A stretch of 64,000 nt of DNA from CBDBCU01 sp965242615 (GCA_965242615.1 CBDESR010000005.1:310001-374000); one strand, 5' to 3'; positions 41,892 through 51,194 are shown, counted from the stretch's first letter. The notes: a model not told the origin generated them from the sequence alone. Translations and numbers: made by a program.

Positions 41892-42672
41892 TATGTCCGC
41901 CCTGCAACGGGTTCGGGTCAACCTTTTTCAGGTAAATCAGGTTCGGCTTGGTCCGCATTTCCTCCAGGAGCCGATACCCCCGGGTTTTGCGGTCATGTTC
42001 GTGGTGAATGTCGTGTTCGTTCACATCGTCAAAGTACGGCTTGATGGGGCTGCTTTCGTCGAACTGGTCGCCGAACATCAGGGCATTGGTCGGGCAAGCC
42101 TGGACGCAAGCCGGCATATAGTTGCCGGCGTTCAGCGCGGCGTCATCCAACTTGCCCCCTTGCTGCCGTTCCACTTTCAACTCGGCCCGCCGCAGCCGCT
42201 GGACGCAGAAAGTGCATTTCTCGGTGATGCCCCGGGAGCGCACGGTCACATCCGGGTTCAACTGGTTCTGCATCGGCTCCGGCCAGTTGGGATGCCAATA
42301 GTTGAAATAGCGCACCTGATAGGGGCAGTTGTTGATGCAGTACCGGGTGCCGACGCAGCGGTTATAGACCTGGACATTCAGCCCCTCATCGTTGTGATAA
42401 GTGGCATAGACCGGGCAGACCGGTTCGCAGGGGGCGTTTTCGCAGTGCTGGCACAGCACCGGGATAAAGCGGGCCCGCACATTGGGATACTCCCCTTCCC
42501 AATACCGTTCCACCCGAATCCACTCGTAAGCCCGGCTTTGCAGGAACGAGTTCTTATCGTTGATGGGCAGGTTGTTCTCGGCCTGGCAGGCCACTACGCA
42601 GGCTTGACAGCCGTTGCAGCGGTCCAAGTCCACTACCATGCCCCACCGATGTTTGGCTCTGCTGGTAACCAT
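41884..42672 (-). CDS. ACIII iron-sulfur subunit (ActB2 domain as a separate gene)
   Basis: 262 residues with four ferredoxin-type cysteine clusters: CNGCQACVVACQ (about 20-31), CQHCENAPCEPVCP, CVGTRYCINNCPYQ and CTFCVQRLRR...CVQACPTNAL. This matches the ActB C-terminal domain and the PsrB/DmsB electron-transfer family. In many ACIII operons this domain is fused to the molybdopterin-like ActB1 domain; here the two are separate genes 65 bp apart. The ATG at 42672 follows GGGGAGG closely. A TTG at 42693 is an alternative. It carries electrons between the quinol site and hemes, or is structural. Confidence 0.9.
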   Translation of the reverse strand: MVTSRAKHRWGMVVDLDRCNGCQACVVACQAENNLPINDKNSFLQSRAYEWIRVERYWEGEYPNVRARFIPVLCQHCENAPCEPVCPVYATYHNDEGLNVQVYNRCVGTRYCINNCPYQVRYFNYWHPNWPEPMQNQLNPDVTVRSRGITEKCTFCVQRLRRAELKVERQQGGKLDDAALNAGNYMPACVQACPTNALMFGDQFDESSPIKPYFDDVNEHDIHHEHDRKTRGYRLLEEMRTKPNLIYLKKVDPNPLQGGHNG

Positions 42673-42737
42673 TATCCTCCCCGTTGCTTTCAACCGTTAT
42701 TCCCGCCGCGGCGGGAATCCCGACCGCCCCACAACCG

Positions 42738-45035
42738 CTAGTGGGCGCCGCCGGTCGTAACCTTGACGATTTCCTCGCCATCGCTGAGCGGGTTTTCCCG
42801 GGCCGGGAACGCCCCCTCGAACTTGGACACTTTCAGGCTTTCCCCGGTGGGGGTTAGGCTGACCCGATGGCTGGCCCAAGCCAGACCGCCGCTTTCAGTA
42901 GTTTGCCCCGGCGACAGCAAATCCAGCACATTGGAACTTTCCCGGGCATCGCCGCCGGTAGCGTAATCGGAACCGGCCCGCCGCCCTTGGCCCAGCGGCA
43001 CCGCGACCACATTGGGCGGCAATGCCGGGTTGGGATACAACAAGGCGGTAATGCTGCCGGCGTCCGAGGCAATCCGCACTACATCCCCTTCCCGCAAGCC
43101 CATGGTCGCCGCTTGGCGGCTGTTCATTTCCGCCCAAGTCTGCCAAGTAATGGTCGTTACCGGATCCGGCAAAGCCTGCATCCAGGGCAGATGCGCGCCG
43201 CTGCCATCCCCCAAGGAATTATGGGCAAAAGGCAGCAGATAGAACCCGCCGCTGCCGGTCAGATTGGCCGGTTTGCCTTGCCCGGCAATAGTGGTCAGCA
43301 AGCCCGGCGGCGGCTCTTGGGCTACGCCTTGACGATTTTCGTCCCACCAGCCGCCTTGTTGCAGCATCAGATTCCACAGGGCATCCGGGGAATCCGCTTG
43401 GCGGGAAGTACCCCGGTTCAGTTCATATAAGGCCGCCGCATTTTCCCGCAGGGCCGCTTCAATGCTGTTCCAGGGCAAAGCCGGCTCCTGCCCCAACTCC
43501 TGCCCCACGCTCAGCAGAATATCCCCAAAGCTGCGCGGATTCAAGTCACCCAAGGGGTTCACTACCGGCTGCTGCATCCCGATAACCTGATACCCCGGCC
43601 CCGGCTCCGGCACATCATCCCCCCAATCCTCCAGATACACCCGGTCGGGCAGGATCAAGTCCGCCATTAGCGTAGTTTCATCCATAAAGGAGGAGAAACT
43701 GACGATGAACAAGTCATCCCGGTTCAGCGTTTCTCCAAACCCCACGGCCGCCGGCAAGCCATAGACCGGGTTGGCGTTGTGTACCATTACCAGCCGGGTA
43801 TTGCCGTTGCCGATGTTGAGGGCTACTTCCTGCCAATCGGTCAGGGAACCCACCACGGCGGCGTCCGGCAGTTCCGGGATGGGGTTGCGCGGATTGAACC
43901 GAATCCCGCCCGGCTGCCCTACGCTGCCGACCAGATAGTTCAGGGCATAGATGGCTTGCAGGTTGAAAAGGCCGTTGGTGTGCGCGCCCGCGCTGTCGCC
44001 GCCCAAGGCAATGGCGGGGCGATGGCCGGCAAAATCCCGGGCCAATTCCCGGAGGTAGTCCGCCGCCGATTTGCCGCGCAACAGTTCCGCCGGCAGTTCC
44101 AAAGTCCCGGCCGCGGTTTCCGGGGCGTAATCCGCCAGGGCCGCCGCTCCTTGTCCGTTGGTCAAAGCCGCTACATCCACTCCCGGCGCGGTTAGCCCTT
44201 CGCTGATAATCACTTGGGCCAGGCTCAGGGCAAGGTAGCCCTCCGTTCCCGGCTTAACGGGAATCCACTTATCAGCATTAGCCGCCGTCATTGAAAAGCG
44301 CGGCTCAACCTGTACCAGTGTACCCCGGTGTTGCCGTCCCGCGCCTTGACGAAACTCGCCGTAAGCCGTGGCCAGTCGGGTTGACGCCCCCCAAGTGGAG
44401 AGAAAATCGGCGCCGAAAGACAGCACATAGTTGGCGTTGGCCAGGTCAAAATCCGGCAGCAAATCCTGGTCGAATACCGCCTTAACCGCCGCCCGGTAGG
44501 TAGTGCGGTCTAAAGTCTCAAATCCCAAATGCCGGCCGCCCAATCCCTGGGCAAACTGGCGGGCAATGCGCCCCAGCGTCCCCCGCAGCGGTTCGGTAAT
44601 CAGGACCATACCTTGCCGCCGGGCCGCCGTTTCCCGCCGCAGGATTTCCAACGCCTCCGGTTCCCAAGCAATGGCCTTGAACTGGCCGGAGCCGCGCGGC
44701 CCGGTGCGGCGCATTGGCCCGCGGATGCGGTCGGGATGATACAGGGCTTGCAAGCCGCCTTCGGCCCGCGGTCCCTGCTTGCCCTGGTTCAGCGGATACT
44801 TGGGATTGCCCCGGATTTTCTTGGCGCGCCCTTCCATCACCCGCACCAGAACACCCTCGCCGCCGCTGTCCCGGGCGACGGTGGCGTACCAGTTGTCCCG
44901 CCCCTTGACCAAATCCTCCGGCAAGTCCCGGGGGCTTTGGATGCTCAGCTCCTCCTCCTGGAATACATCGCATGCCACGGCCCCCACTGCGGAGAGGCCG
45001 GCCCAAGCCAGGAAGTTGCGCCGTGTCAGTTTCAT
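42738..45035 (-). CDS. actB: ACIII molybdopterin-oxidoreductase-like subunit (ActB1 domain)
   Basis: 765 residues. A Tat-type signal opens the protein (KLTRRNFLAWAGLSAVGAVAC), suggesting export as a folded protein. The body resembles a molybdopterin oxidoreductase (VLSFGADFLSTWGASTRL, WIPVKPGTEGYLALSLA, VNPLGDLNPRSFGDIL, and the C-terminal domain GLREGDVVRIASDAGSITALLYP), but the N-terminal Cys motif for a 4Fe-4S cluster is absent. Known ActB1 domains likewise carry no Mo cofactor. The ATG at 45035 gives the twin-arginine start; the frame extends to 45113 over the end of actA. Confidence 0.92.
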   Translation of the reverse strand: MKLTRRNFLAWAGLSAVGAVACDVFQEEELSIQSPRDLPEDLVKGRDNWYATVARDSGGEGVLVRVMEGRAKKIRGNPKYPLNQGKQGPRAEGGLQALYHPDRIRGPMRRTGPRGSGQFKAIAWEPEALEILRRETAARRQGMVLITEPLRGTLGRIARQFAQGLGGRHLGFETLDRTTYRAAVKAVFDQDLLPDFDLANANYVLSFGADFLSTWGASTRLATAYGEFRQGAGRQHRGTLVQVEPRFSMTAANADKWIPVKPGTEGYLALSLAQVIISEGLTAPGVDVAALTNGQGAAALADYAPETAAGTLELPAELLRGKSAADYLRELARDFAGHRPAIALGGDSAGAHTNGLFNLQAIYALNYLVGSVGQPGGIRFNPRNPIPELPDAAVVGSLTDWQEVALNIGNGNTRLVMVHNANPVYGLPAAVGFGETLNRDDLFIVSFSSFMDETTLMADLILPDRVYLEDWGDDVPEPGPGYQVIGMQQPVVNPLGDLNPRSFGDILLSVGQELGQEPALPWNSIEAALRENAAALYELNRGTSRQADSPDALWNLMLQQGGWWDENRQGVAQEPPPGLLTTIAGQGKPANLTGSGGFYLLPFAHNSLGDGSGAHLPWMQALPDPVTTITWQTWAEMNSRQAATMGLREGDVVRIASDAGSITALLYPNPALPPNVVAVPLGQGRRAGSDYATGGDARESSNVLDLLSPGQTTESGGLAWASHRVSLTPTGESLKVSKFEGAFPARENPLSDGEEIVKVTTGGAH

Positions 45036-45078
45036 AATCGGTTTTTGCCTTCGCTCAACAATATGGCTTGCCGGCCGC

Positions 45079-45765
45079 CTACTTGTGGCAGATGGTGCAA
45101 TCGGTGGCGACATTCAAGTCCCGGTGGCAATCCACGCAGGTACCCATTTTCAGCGACTGCCCGGCCTGCGGCTGCACTTCCTCCATCGCAGCCACATCGC
45201 CGTGACACACCGAACAGGACTCGCCCACCGGAATAGGCAAGTCCATGGGCTGCCCATCGCCCATCGGCAGGGATACCGTACGCGGCTCCCCCTGGGTCAA
45301 AAAGCGGATATGGGCTTCGTGGACAAAGCGCACATGGTCGGGCAAACGATGCACCCGTTCCCAATCAATGGGCAGGTCATCATTGAACCGGTCAACGATG
45401 CGCTGCATCTCATCCAGATCGTTCTGGCGGTGACCGCTGCTGTCCGAATCGAGGGCAACTGCCAGGTTCTCCGGGTTAATTTGCTGATGGCAGAACAGGC
45501 ACTGCTCCAAGGCCGGCACCGTCGCCGCCGCGCCCTTGGTCACATTGCGGTGGCAGAATTCGCAGGCAATCCCCGCGCCGCCTTCCTCCGGCGGCCCGGC
45601 GTGAACGGTATGGGGGAAGCCGATGGGCTGCGCCGGGGCATTGCCCAACCCGAAGGGCGGGTTGGAAAACCAAGAGATGAACAGGATTGCTACGATAAAC
45701 CCGACTATGCCGGTGACGACCAGCCCGACCACCGCCAGGGGAATGATGTTTGCGCTTGGCCTCAT
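45079..45765 (-). CDS. actA: ACIII pentaheme cytochrome c, ActA
   Basis: 228 residues. One N-terminal membrane anchor (about 9-35) is followed by a periplasmic region with exactly five heme-binding motifs: CEFCH, CLFCH, CSVCH, CVDCH and CTICH. The last two lie at the C-terminus (CVDCHRDLNVATDCTICHK). Between the second and third is HVRFVHEAHIRFLTQ with candidate axial His. Five hemes and one anchor match ActA of ACIII, which relays electrons to ActE. The gene overlaps the open frame of actB but ends 44 bp before its chosen ATG. Confidence 0.93.
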   Translation of the reverse strand: MRPSANIIPLAVVGLVVTGIVGFIVAILFISWFSNPPFGLGNAPAQPIGFPHTVHAGPPEEGGAGIACEFCHRNVTKGAAATVPALEQCLFCHQQINPENLAVALDSDSSGHRQNDLDEMQRIVDRFNDDLPIDWERVHRLPDHVRFVHEAHIRFLTQGEPRTVSLPMGDGQPMDLPIPVGESCSVCHGDVAAMEEVQPQAGQSLKMGTCVDCHRDLNVATDCTICHK

Positions 45766-45891
45766 CGGCGCCCGAACCTGCCTGTTTTCAGTATCCGACC
45801 GGTATCCAAACCGTCCCCGGACATTCCGGGAACCTTGCTTTGTTTCCGCTTCCGGCTTTCCCGCGCCAGCCGGAACTGGCTTCGCCCCTCG

Positions 45892-46185
45892 TTACATCCA
45901 GGGCTGGTTATAGATGTTGCTCAGCGTCGGCCACGTCAGGCCGATGATGGACGCCATCAGCGCCACCGCCACTAACAGTAGCAGCAAGGCAAAGATAGTC
46001 AACGGCCACCGCAGCCGCTCCATAACGGGCGGCAAGTGACCGGTCTGCACTGCCGACGGGATAAAGGCGTGGGCAATCATCAGGGTAAAGGCGAAGAGGA
46101 TGACTACCGGAAAGTAAATCCAGTACCTCGTCAGCCAGATGCTGATGTTCTGCCAATCTACGGTGGTCAGGGTATTCGGGTCCAT
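45892..46185 (-). CDS. Small membrane protein heading the ACIII operon
   Basis: 97 residues, two predicted membrane helices (IYFPVVILFAFTLMIAHAFI and PLTIFALLLLLVAVALMASIIGL) and a short NLTTVDWQN-like head. The ATG at 46185 follows AAGGCAAGG. It is the first gene after the ACIII promoter and is followed by actA at 126 bp. Position and size suggest an accessory subunit (ACIII complexes have small helices such as ActG), but no sequence motif proves this. Confidence 0.7.
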   Translation of the reverse strand: MDPNTLTTVDWQNISIWLTRYWIYFPVVILFAFTLMIAHAFIPSAVQTGHLPPVMERLRWPLTIFALLLLLVAVALMASIIGLTWPTLSNIYNQPWM

Positions 46186-46252
46186 CAAACCTTGCCTTGA
46201 GGAGAACGCTCCGGGTATCCGCCAAACCGCTCCGGCGGAAAATCTAGTGAAA

Positions 46253-46279
46253 ATTATCACATTGTTTTAAGAGTGTCAA
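46253..46279 (-). promoter_or_regulatory. ACIII operon promoter
   Basis: On the minus strand: TTGACA (46274-46279), 15-bp spacer ending TGT, GATAAT (46253-46258). The TGn makes an extended -10 that may compensate for the short spacer. About 60 nt of leader. Confidence 0.6.
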
Positions 46280-46372
46280 GGGTATTAGCGAGGCAAATTC
46301 CCGGCCCAATTTATGGGGATTGACGCTTCATAGGGAAACCCTGACCTTTCAATCGCTATCCCAACTCGCAAC

Positions 46373-46432
46373 CGTCATTCCCCGTTTGGCGAATCCAGAA
46401 AGCCCGAGGACTCTGGATTCCCCTTCGGACTG
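46373..46432. repeat. Degenerate inverted pair of R1 REP hairpins
   Basis: CGTCATTCCCCGTTTGGCGA followed by ATCCAGAAAGCCCGAGGACT and an inverted partner starting CTGGATTCC. It occupies most of the 313-bp space between the ACIII promoter region and tmk. Confidence 0.6.
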
Positions 46433-46498
46433 GCCGCCGCCGAATGTCTTTCCCCAAACCCATGCAGCGGCGTCAGCCGGCCGCCTTGCCGCCGCTAC

Positions 46499-47170
46499 TT
46501 ACCCCAGCCGTTCCTTAACCTTGCCCCACACTTGCGCCCATACCTGCTCAATGGACGGCGCGGCGTCAATTACCGCCCACCGCTCCGGGGCCTTATCCGC
46601 TTGCTCCCGGAAACCCTGCCGCACTCGCTCGTGAAACTCCAGAGCCAAATCCTCAAACCGCCGCCCCTCGGCGTTGCGCCGCAGCGGTATCAAGTCGCCC
46701 AAAAAGTTCTCGACAAAAGCCGTCTGATGTCCCACCGTGCGGCTCAGACCCACCGTCGGCTCCACATCCAGCAGCAGTATCAAATCCGGGCGGCAGCCGA
46801 CAGTGGCAAAGCCGTTAAGGGCGGCAATGACGCCCAAATCCAACCCCCGCCCGTAGCCCTGATAGGCCACCGTCGAACCGGCAAACCGGTCGGCGATGAC
46901 GATATTGCCCGCCGCCAGGGCCGGCTTGATCCGGTTCACCGCCAACTCCACCCGCGCCGCCGCAAACAGCAGCAACTCGGCTTCCGGGGTCAGCGGCCGC
47001 TCGCTTTTCAGATAGTCCCGCAGATACTCCCCCAAATCGGTGCCGCCCGGTTCCCGCGCCAACTCCACCGGCCGCTCCAGCCGTTGCAGCGCATCGTAAA
47101 GCAGCCGGGCTTGGGTCGTCTTACCCGCGCCCTCGCCGCCCTCAAAGGCGATGAACAGTGAATCCGCCAC
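46499..47170 (-). CDS. tmk: Thymidylate kinase
   Basis: Phosphorylates dTMP to dTDP. 223 residues. P-loop FEGGEGAGKTTQARLLYDAL (about 9-28), then LAREPGGTDLGEYLRDYL with the DR-binding Glu-Pro-Gly block, and IADRFAGSTVAYQGYGRGLD (about 93-112), the thymidylate kinase signature. LILLLDVEPTVGLSR lies near 131. It lies 3 bp after the small membrane protein gene and is the last gene of the pdx-to-tmk run. Confidence 0.95.
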   Translation of the reverse strand: MADSLFIAFEGGEGAGKTTQARLLYDALQRLERPVELAREPGGTDLGEYLRDYLKSERPLTPEAELLLFAAARVELAVNRIKPALAAGNIVIADRFAGSTVAYQGYGRGLDLGVIAALNGFATVGCRPDLILLLDVEPTVGLSRTVGHQTAFVENFLGDLIPLRRNAEGRRFEDLALEFHERVRQGFREQADKAPERWAVIDAAPSIEQVWAQVWGKVKERLG

Positions 47171-47173
47171 CGC

Positions 47174-47476
47174 TTACCGCCCCTCGCCCGGCTTGGCCGC
47201 CGCCGGCTCTGCTTCCGGTTTGGACTCCGGCTCCGGTTCGCTAGATTCCCCGGCGGCTGCCGCTTGCTGTTCCGCCGCCTTGGCCGCCGCTTCCCGCTCC
47301 CGCCGCGCCTCGTAAGTCTCCGTATCCAGCCAATCCTCCAGCTCCCCCTTGCCCCGGTCTTTCCAGCGCAGCCACACCGCGTACAACGCCATCAGGGCCA
47401 GCCCCCCCACGACGATATACTCCAACCAGGTAATGACCTGCAAAGGTATCAGGTTCGCCCAAGCTACCAAATCCAT
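47174..47476 (-). CDS. Small single-pass membrane protein
   Basis: 100 residues: a hydrophobic helix near the N-terminus (ITWLEYIVVGGLALMALYAVWL), then a charged helix (ELEDWLDTETYEARREREAAAKAAEQQ) and a Glu/Pro/Ala tail. The ATG follows GGAGAGGTG. It sits 73 bp after the R3H ATPase gene and 3 bp before tmk. Function unknown; small proteins of this layout commonly lie between tmk and neighbours in Chloroflexota, but this could not be checked here. Confidence 0.65.
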   Translation of the reverse strand: MDLVAWANLIPLQVITWLEYIVVGGLALMALYAVWLRWKDRGKGELEDWLDTETYEARREREAAAKAAEQQAAAAGESSEPEPESKPEAEPAAAKPGEGR

Positions 47477-47549
47477 CAAATCACCTCTCCGAAAAGTAAC
47501 CCGCCGCCAATCGTCCCGGCTCTATTCCCGGCCCGATGGGCGGCGTCTG

Positions 47550-49259
47550 TTAAGCCCGATAAAACAGCACCGACCGCTCCGGCTCCCGTCCCTTGCTCGT
47601 CGACGCCAAGTTGAACCGCTGCGCCAGCAAATGCTGCAAGCGGCGGACATAGGCCCGCTGCGGATTCAACTGTACGCTGAACTCGCCGCCCAATACCCGC
47701 TTGGCCGCCGCTTCCGCTTCCGACATTGCTTGGTCGATGGTTTCCCGGGCGGCGACTTCATCCCGCGGCCGGCCGCCGCGCAATTCAACCCCCTGCTCCC
47801 GGGCCAAAGTCCGCAGAAAATCGGCTACTTGCGGCTGAGTGTTTTTCCGCAGCACATACACCGGAGTGCCGGTAGCTTCCGCCGACTTGACCAGTTGCGC
47901 CCCCCGGCGGTAGTGGGTCTTGGTCGTCAGCACCAAACTGGCCCGCCGCAGTTCGTTGACGATGCTCAGCGACAACCCCATTTCCGCCTGCGCCGCTTCC
48001 AGCTTGTCCCGGCTGACCCCAAAGAGAAAAACCTGAGCTTCTAACCGCCGCGCCGGGCTATCCTCCGCGCCGCCGTCCCCGCCAGCCGCCGCTTCCGGGT
48101 AGCCGTTGGCGTAACCATCGGCAAAACTGTCCCGCCGCCGGTCGGCGTAGCGGTTCTGCCGCCGCCCGTCAAAACCCCGGGAACTGCCGCCGCCGGGCCG
48201 GCCCAAATCCTGCGTCCACGGGGCCGGCGGGGCCGTATTGGGCCGCGGCGCCCCTTGCTGCCGATTTACGGCCCCGCTTTCCTCTAACGCCCGAATTTCC
48301 GGGACGATCGGAAAGCCGCGCAGCCACTGGTCCACAACATTAGCCACCCCATCGTGTACCGCCACCTGCTCCCAACTCTGAATCTCTACTACCACATCAA
48401 AAGTCGGCGGCGCTTTCCGCTCCAGAACCGTTTTCTGCGTCCCCCGGTAGCGCGCTTCCTGGTCGCCCAAAGTTACCGCCTGCACTCCGCCCACTAGGTC
48501 CGACAAGGTAGGGTTCAGGATCAGATTGTCCAGGGTATTGCCGTGGGCGGTGGCGATTAGCTGCACCCCCCGCTCGGCAATGGTGCGGGCCGCCGCCGCT
48601 TCCTCCTCCGTCCCCATCTCGTCGATGATGATGACTTGGGGCATATGGTTTTCCACGGCCTCAATCATTACCCCGTGCTGCCGGGTGGGGGTAGCGACCT
48701 GCATCCGCCGGGCGTGGCCGATGGCCGGATGCGGCACATCCCCATCCCCGGCGATTTCGTTGGAGGTATCAACGATGACCACCCGCTTGCGGGCATCATC
48801 CGCCAATACCCGGGCCACTTCCCGCAGCATCGTAGTTTTGCCCACGCCCGGCCGGCCCAGCAGCAGGATATTCTTGTTGGCAAAGGCCAGATCTTCGATG
48901 ATTTTGATGGTGCCGAACACCGCCCGCCCGGCCCGGCAGGTGATGCCTACTACCTGCCCCTTGCGGTTGCGGATGGCGGAAATGCGATGCAGCGTCCGCT
49001 CCATACCGGCCCGGTTGTCATCCCCGAAATCCCCCACCTGCCGTACCAGATAGTCCAGGTCATCCCGGCTGACTTCCCGGTCATCCAGAATCACATCCCC
49101 GGTCGGAAAGCGGGCCTCCGGCGCCCGGCCCAAATCCAGCACCACCTCCAGCAAATCCTCGAGGTTTTCCTCGACCAGCAGGCGTGCCTTGACCCGCTGC
49201 GGCAGCACTTCCAGCAGCCGCTCCAACTCCTCCCGGACCAACTTCTGCGCTGCGACCAA
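47550..49259 (-). CDS. AAA ATPase with R3H domain (Ycf45/SpoIIIAA-like)
   Basis: 569 residues. The N-terminal part matches the Ycf45/SpoIIIAA ATPase: FPTGDVILDDREVSRDDLDYL, then LLLGRPGVGKTTMLREVARVLAD (Walker A, about residues 132-154), RVVIVDTSNEIAGDGD, and QVIIIDEMGTEEEAAAARTI (Walker B, about 208). A Pro/Gly/Arg linker (about 345-400) leads to a second domain. The C-terminus holds an R3H-type single-strand nucleic-acid-binding region (SVQLNPQRAYVRRLQHLLAQRFNL, with the R-x3-H idea replaced by RRLQH). Known relatives are secretion-like ATPases whose cellular role is unclear. The next upstream gene starts 2 bp away. Confidence 0.88.
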   Translation of the reverse strand: MVAAQKLVREELERLLEVLPQRVKARLLVEENLEDLLEVVLDLGRAPEARFPTGDVILDDREVSRDDLDYLVRQVGDFGDDNRAGMERTLHRISAIRNRKGQVVGITCRAGRAVFGTIKIIEDLAFANKNILLLGRPGVGKTTMLREVARVLADDARKRVVIVDTSNEIAGDGDVPHPAIGHARRMQVATPTRQHGVMIEAVENHMPQVIIIDEMGTEEEAAAARTIAERGVQLIATAHGNTLDNLILNPTLSDLVGGVQAVTLGDQEARYRGTQKTVLERKAPPTFDVVVEIQSWEQVAVHDGVANVVDQWLRGFPIVPEIRALEESGAVNRQQGAPRPNTAPPAPWTQDLGRPGGGSSRGFDGRRQNRYADRRRDSFADGYANGYPEAAAGGDGGAEDSPARRLEAQVFLFGVSRDKLEAAQAEMGLSLSIVNELRRASLVLTTKTHYRRGAQLVKSAEATGTPVYVLRKNTQPQVADFLRTLAREQGVELRGGRPRDEVAARETIDQAMSEAEAAAKRVLGGEFSVQLNPQRAYVRRLQHLLAQRFNLASTSKGREPERSVLFYRA

Positions 49260-49261
49260 CT

Positions 49262-50329
49262 TTACGCCTCCACCGGAGCCATCCCGTAGCTGCGGGCCGG
49301 GACGGCCGCCAACTTGACCAGCATCGTATATTCGGCCCGCTCCTGGAAACCCTGCCTTGACAGCCGCTCCGCTACCGCCGCCCGATATTCAGGAACCAGC
49401 CACCGCTGCCTACCGGAACGCGCCAACGCCTGATCCAGCAAGCCAGCCAGCCGCTCCGGGTAATCGGGATGCGCCATAACCGTAGCCTCCGTAGCCCGGC
49501 GATGGGATGCCATAGCCAGCCAGCCCACAATGCGCCCCTTATGCTCTGCTACCCATTCCGGCCCCCGACCGCCCGGCTTGGCGCTGAACAGCGGCTCCCG
49601 GGCATCCTGCCACTGGTCGAAGGTCAAGCCCAAAGCATCCCGCACCGCCGCCGGGGTACTGGCGCAAAACAGCTGAAACAAAGCATATTCATCTTGCGCC
49701 GCCCGCGGCCGCAAAGTAGCGCCGCCCTTCCCGGAACCGTTGCCGGCCGGCAGCACCCCATCCGCCGCAACCGCCGCTACCCCATTGCCCGGCGGGAAAC
49801 TTATCCCGCCATAGCCCTCGAGCAAAGTTTCGTTAAAGCAGGGATAAAAGCCGCCGCGCCGGGCCAAGGGCAAAACCGGACTTCCCGCCGGCAGCCGCAG
49901 AAAAATCCGCTCCCCGGAACGCCAGCCAATGGCCGCAATCAATTGCTCTAACAGCTCCAACGCCGCCGCATCCCCTTCCGCAACCGGGGCGGAAACCGGG
50001 AATTGTACCAACCCGACACCCTTGCCCTTGCCGCCATCCCCCGCGCTGCCCGCCGGCCACTCCCGCCCCGGCAGATACCAGCCGTCAATCTCCCACGCCC
50101 GGCAGCCGCAGCGTACCCGCGCCGACGCCAATCCCGCCAACCGCCAGCCGTCCCACTGGGCCAAAGCCACCCGGCCCGCCGGCTGCAAGACGGCGTTTTG
50201 CCACAACCGGGCTTGCTGCCGCCCCGGAATGACGCCAGCCAGACTGTCCCGGGGACAAGCCAGGTTCGGCCCCCGCGGCGTATTGGGCAGGGTGCAGCGC
50301 AGGGCATCGCTGATCCGGAAGGATTGCAT
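49262..50329 (-). CDS. GNAT-like hypothetical protein
   Basis: 355 residues. Two halves each look like an N-acetyltransferase fold. The N-terminal half has LQPAGRVALAQWDGWRLAGL; the C-terminal half has EWVAEHKGRIVGWLAMASHR, then MAHPDYPERLAGLLDQAL and LVPEYRAAVAERLSRQGFQ, the strand-helix order of GNAT motif A. The substrate is unknown. The ATG at 50329 lies 2 bp after the pdxT stop, so it is co-transcribed with it. The frame to 50362 extends into pdxT and is not used. Confidence 0.7.
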   Translation of the reverse strand: MQSFRISDALRCTLPNTPRGPNLACPRDSLAGVIPGRQQARLWQNAVLQPAGRVALAQWDGWRLAGLASARVRCGCRAWEIDGWYLPGREWPAGSAGDGGKGKGVGLVQFPVSAPVAEGDAAALELLEQLIAAIGWRSGERIFLRLPAGSPVLPLARRGGFYPCFNETLLEGYGGISFPPGNGVAAVAADGVLPAGNGSGKGGATLRPRAAQDEYALFQLFCASTPAAVRDALGLTFDQWQDAREPLFSAKPGGRGPEWVAEHKGRIVGWLAMASHRRATEATVMAHPDYPERLAGLLDQALARSGRQRWLVPEYRAAVAERLSRQGFQERAEYTMLVKLAAVPARSYGMAPVEA

Positions 50330-50331
50330 CG

Positions 50332-50949
50332 CTAATCTATCCCCAAGCCGTCCCTTTCCCATTGCCGTTCCGACCCGCCGGCCGCCAGTCCCAGAAAGTA
50401 CCGATGCAGCCGGTCATCCGCCGTCAATTCCGGGTGGAACGCCGTCGCCAGCAGCTTGCCCTGCTGCACCGCTACCGCCGGCCCGCCTTCCGGCAAGGCC
50501 GCTAAAGTCGTAACCGCCGGCCCGGTGCGGGTAACAATGGGCGCCCGGATAAAGACGGCGTGAAACGGCTCCTCACCTAGCCCGGCAATGGGCAAATCCT
50601 GCTCAAAACTGTCAATCTGCCGCCCAAAGGCATTCCGCCGCACCCCAATGTCCATCAGTTGCAGCGGCTGCGGGTCGGCTTCCGTAATTTCCGCCGCCAG
50701 CATAATCATCCCGGCGCAAGTCCCCCAAATCGCCCGCCCCTCGGCTGCCATTGCCGCCACCGGTTCCCGCAGCCGGTAAATGCTCATCAACCGGCTCAAG
50801 GTAGTGCTTTCCCCGCCGGGGATAATCAGCCCGTCCACGCCGGCCAAGTGTTCCGGCAAGCGCACTTCGGCGCCATCCACGCCCAACCGGCGCAGCGCGG
50901 CGATATGCTCGGCAAAATCCCCCTGTACCGCCAGAACCCCGATTTTCAA
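50332..50949 (-). CDS. pdxT: Pyridoxal 5'-phosphate synthase glutaminase subunit
   Basis: Releases ammonia from glutamine and channels it to PdxS for PLP synthesis. 205 residues of the class I-like glutaminase fold. GVLAVQGDFAEHIAALRRLG opens it, LIIPGGESTTLSRL is the oxyanion segment, GTCAGMIMLA holds the catalytic Cys (about 77), and AFHPELTADDRLHRYFL holds the His-Glu pair. PdxT normally follows PdxS directly, but here pdxS lies 877 bp upstream with repeats and gene remnants in between. Confidence 0.95.
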   Translation of the reverse strand: MKIGVLAVQGDFAEHIAALRRLGVDGAEVRLPEHLAGVDGLIIPGGESTTLSRLMSIYRLREPVAAMAAEGRAIWGTCAGMIMLAAEITEADPQPLQLMDIGVRRNAFGRQIDSFEQDLPIAGLGEEPFHAVFIRAPIVTRTGPAVTTLAALPEGGPAVAVQQGKLLATAFHPELTADDRLHRYFLGLAAGGSERQWERDGLGID

Positions 50950-51100
50950 CGCTCTAACCCACCGCCATACTCTTATTTTCCCGCCAAGCCCCGGCAGCCA
51001 TCCGGAACGAGTTCACCCTGATTGTTGACGCCCCGGATAACCGGACGCTATAGCTATGTTATTCCGACCAACTACCTGTGTTATTCCAACCAACCACCTA

Positions 51101-51181
51101 TGTCATTCCGACCGAAGGGAGGAATCTAAAATGCCCGCCCTTGACTCCTCTCAAGATTTTTAGATTGATCGGAATGACATC
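51101..51181. repeat. Inverted pair of R2 repeats
   Basis: Left arm TGTCATTCCGACCGAAGGGA, then GGAATCTAAAAT. Right arm (51158-51181) TTTTAGATTGATCGGAATGACA pairs with it apart from a bulge. R2 copies elsewhere are single. Confidence 0.6.
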
Positions 51182-51194
51182 GTAGCTTGGTTGC

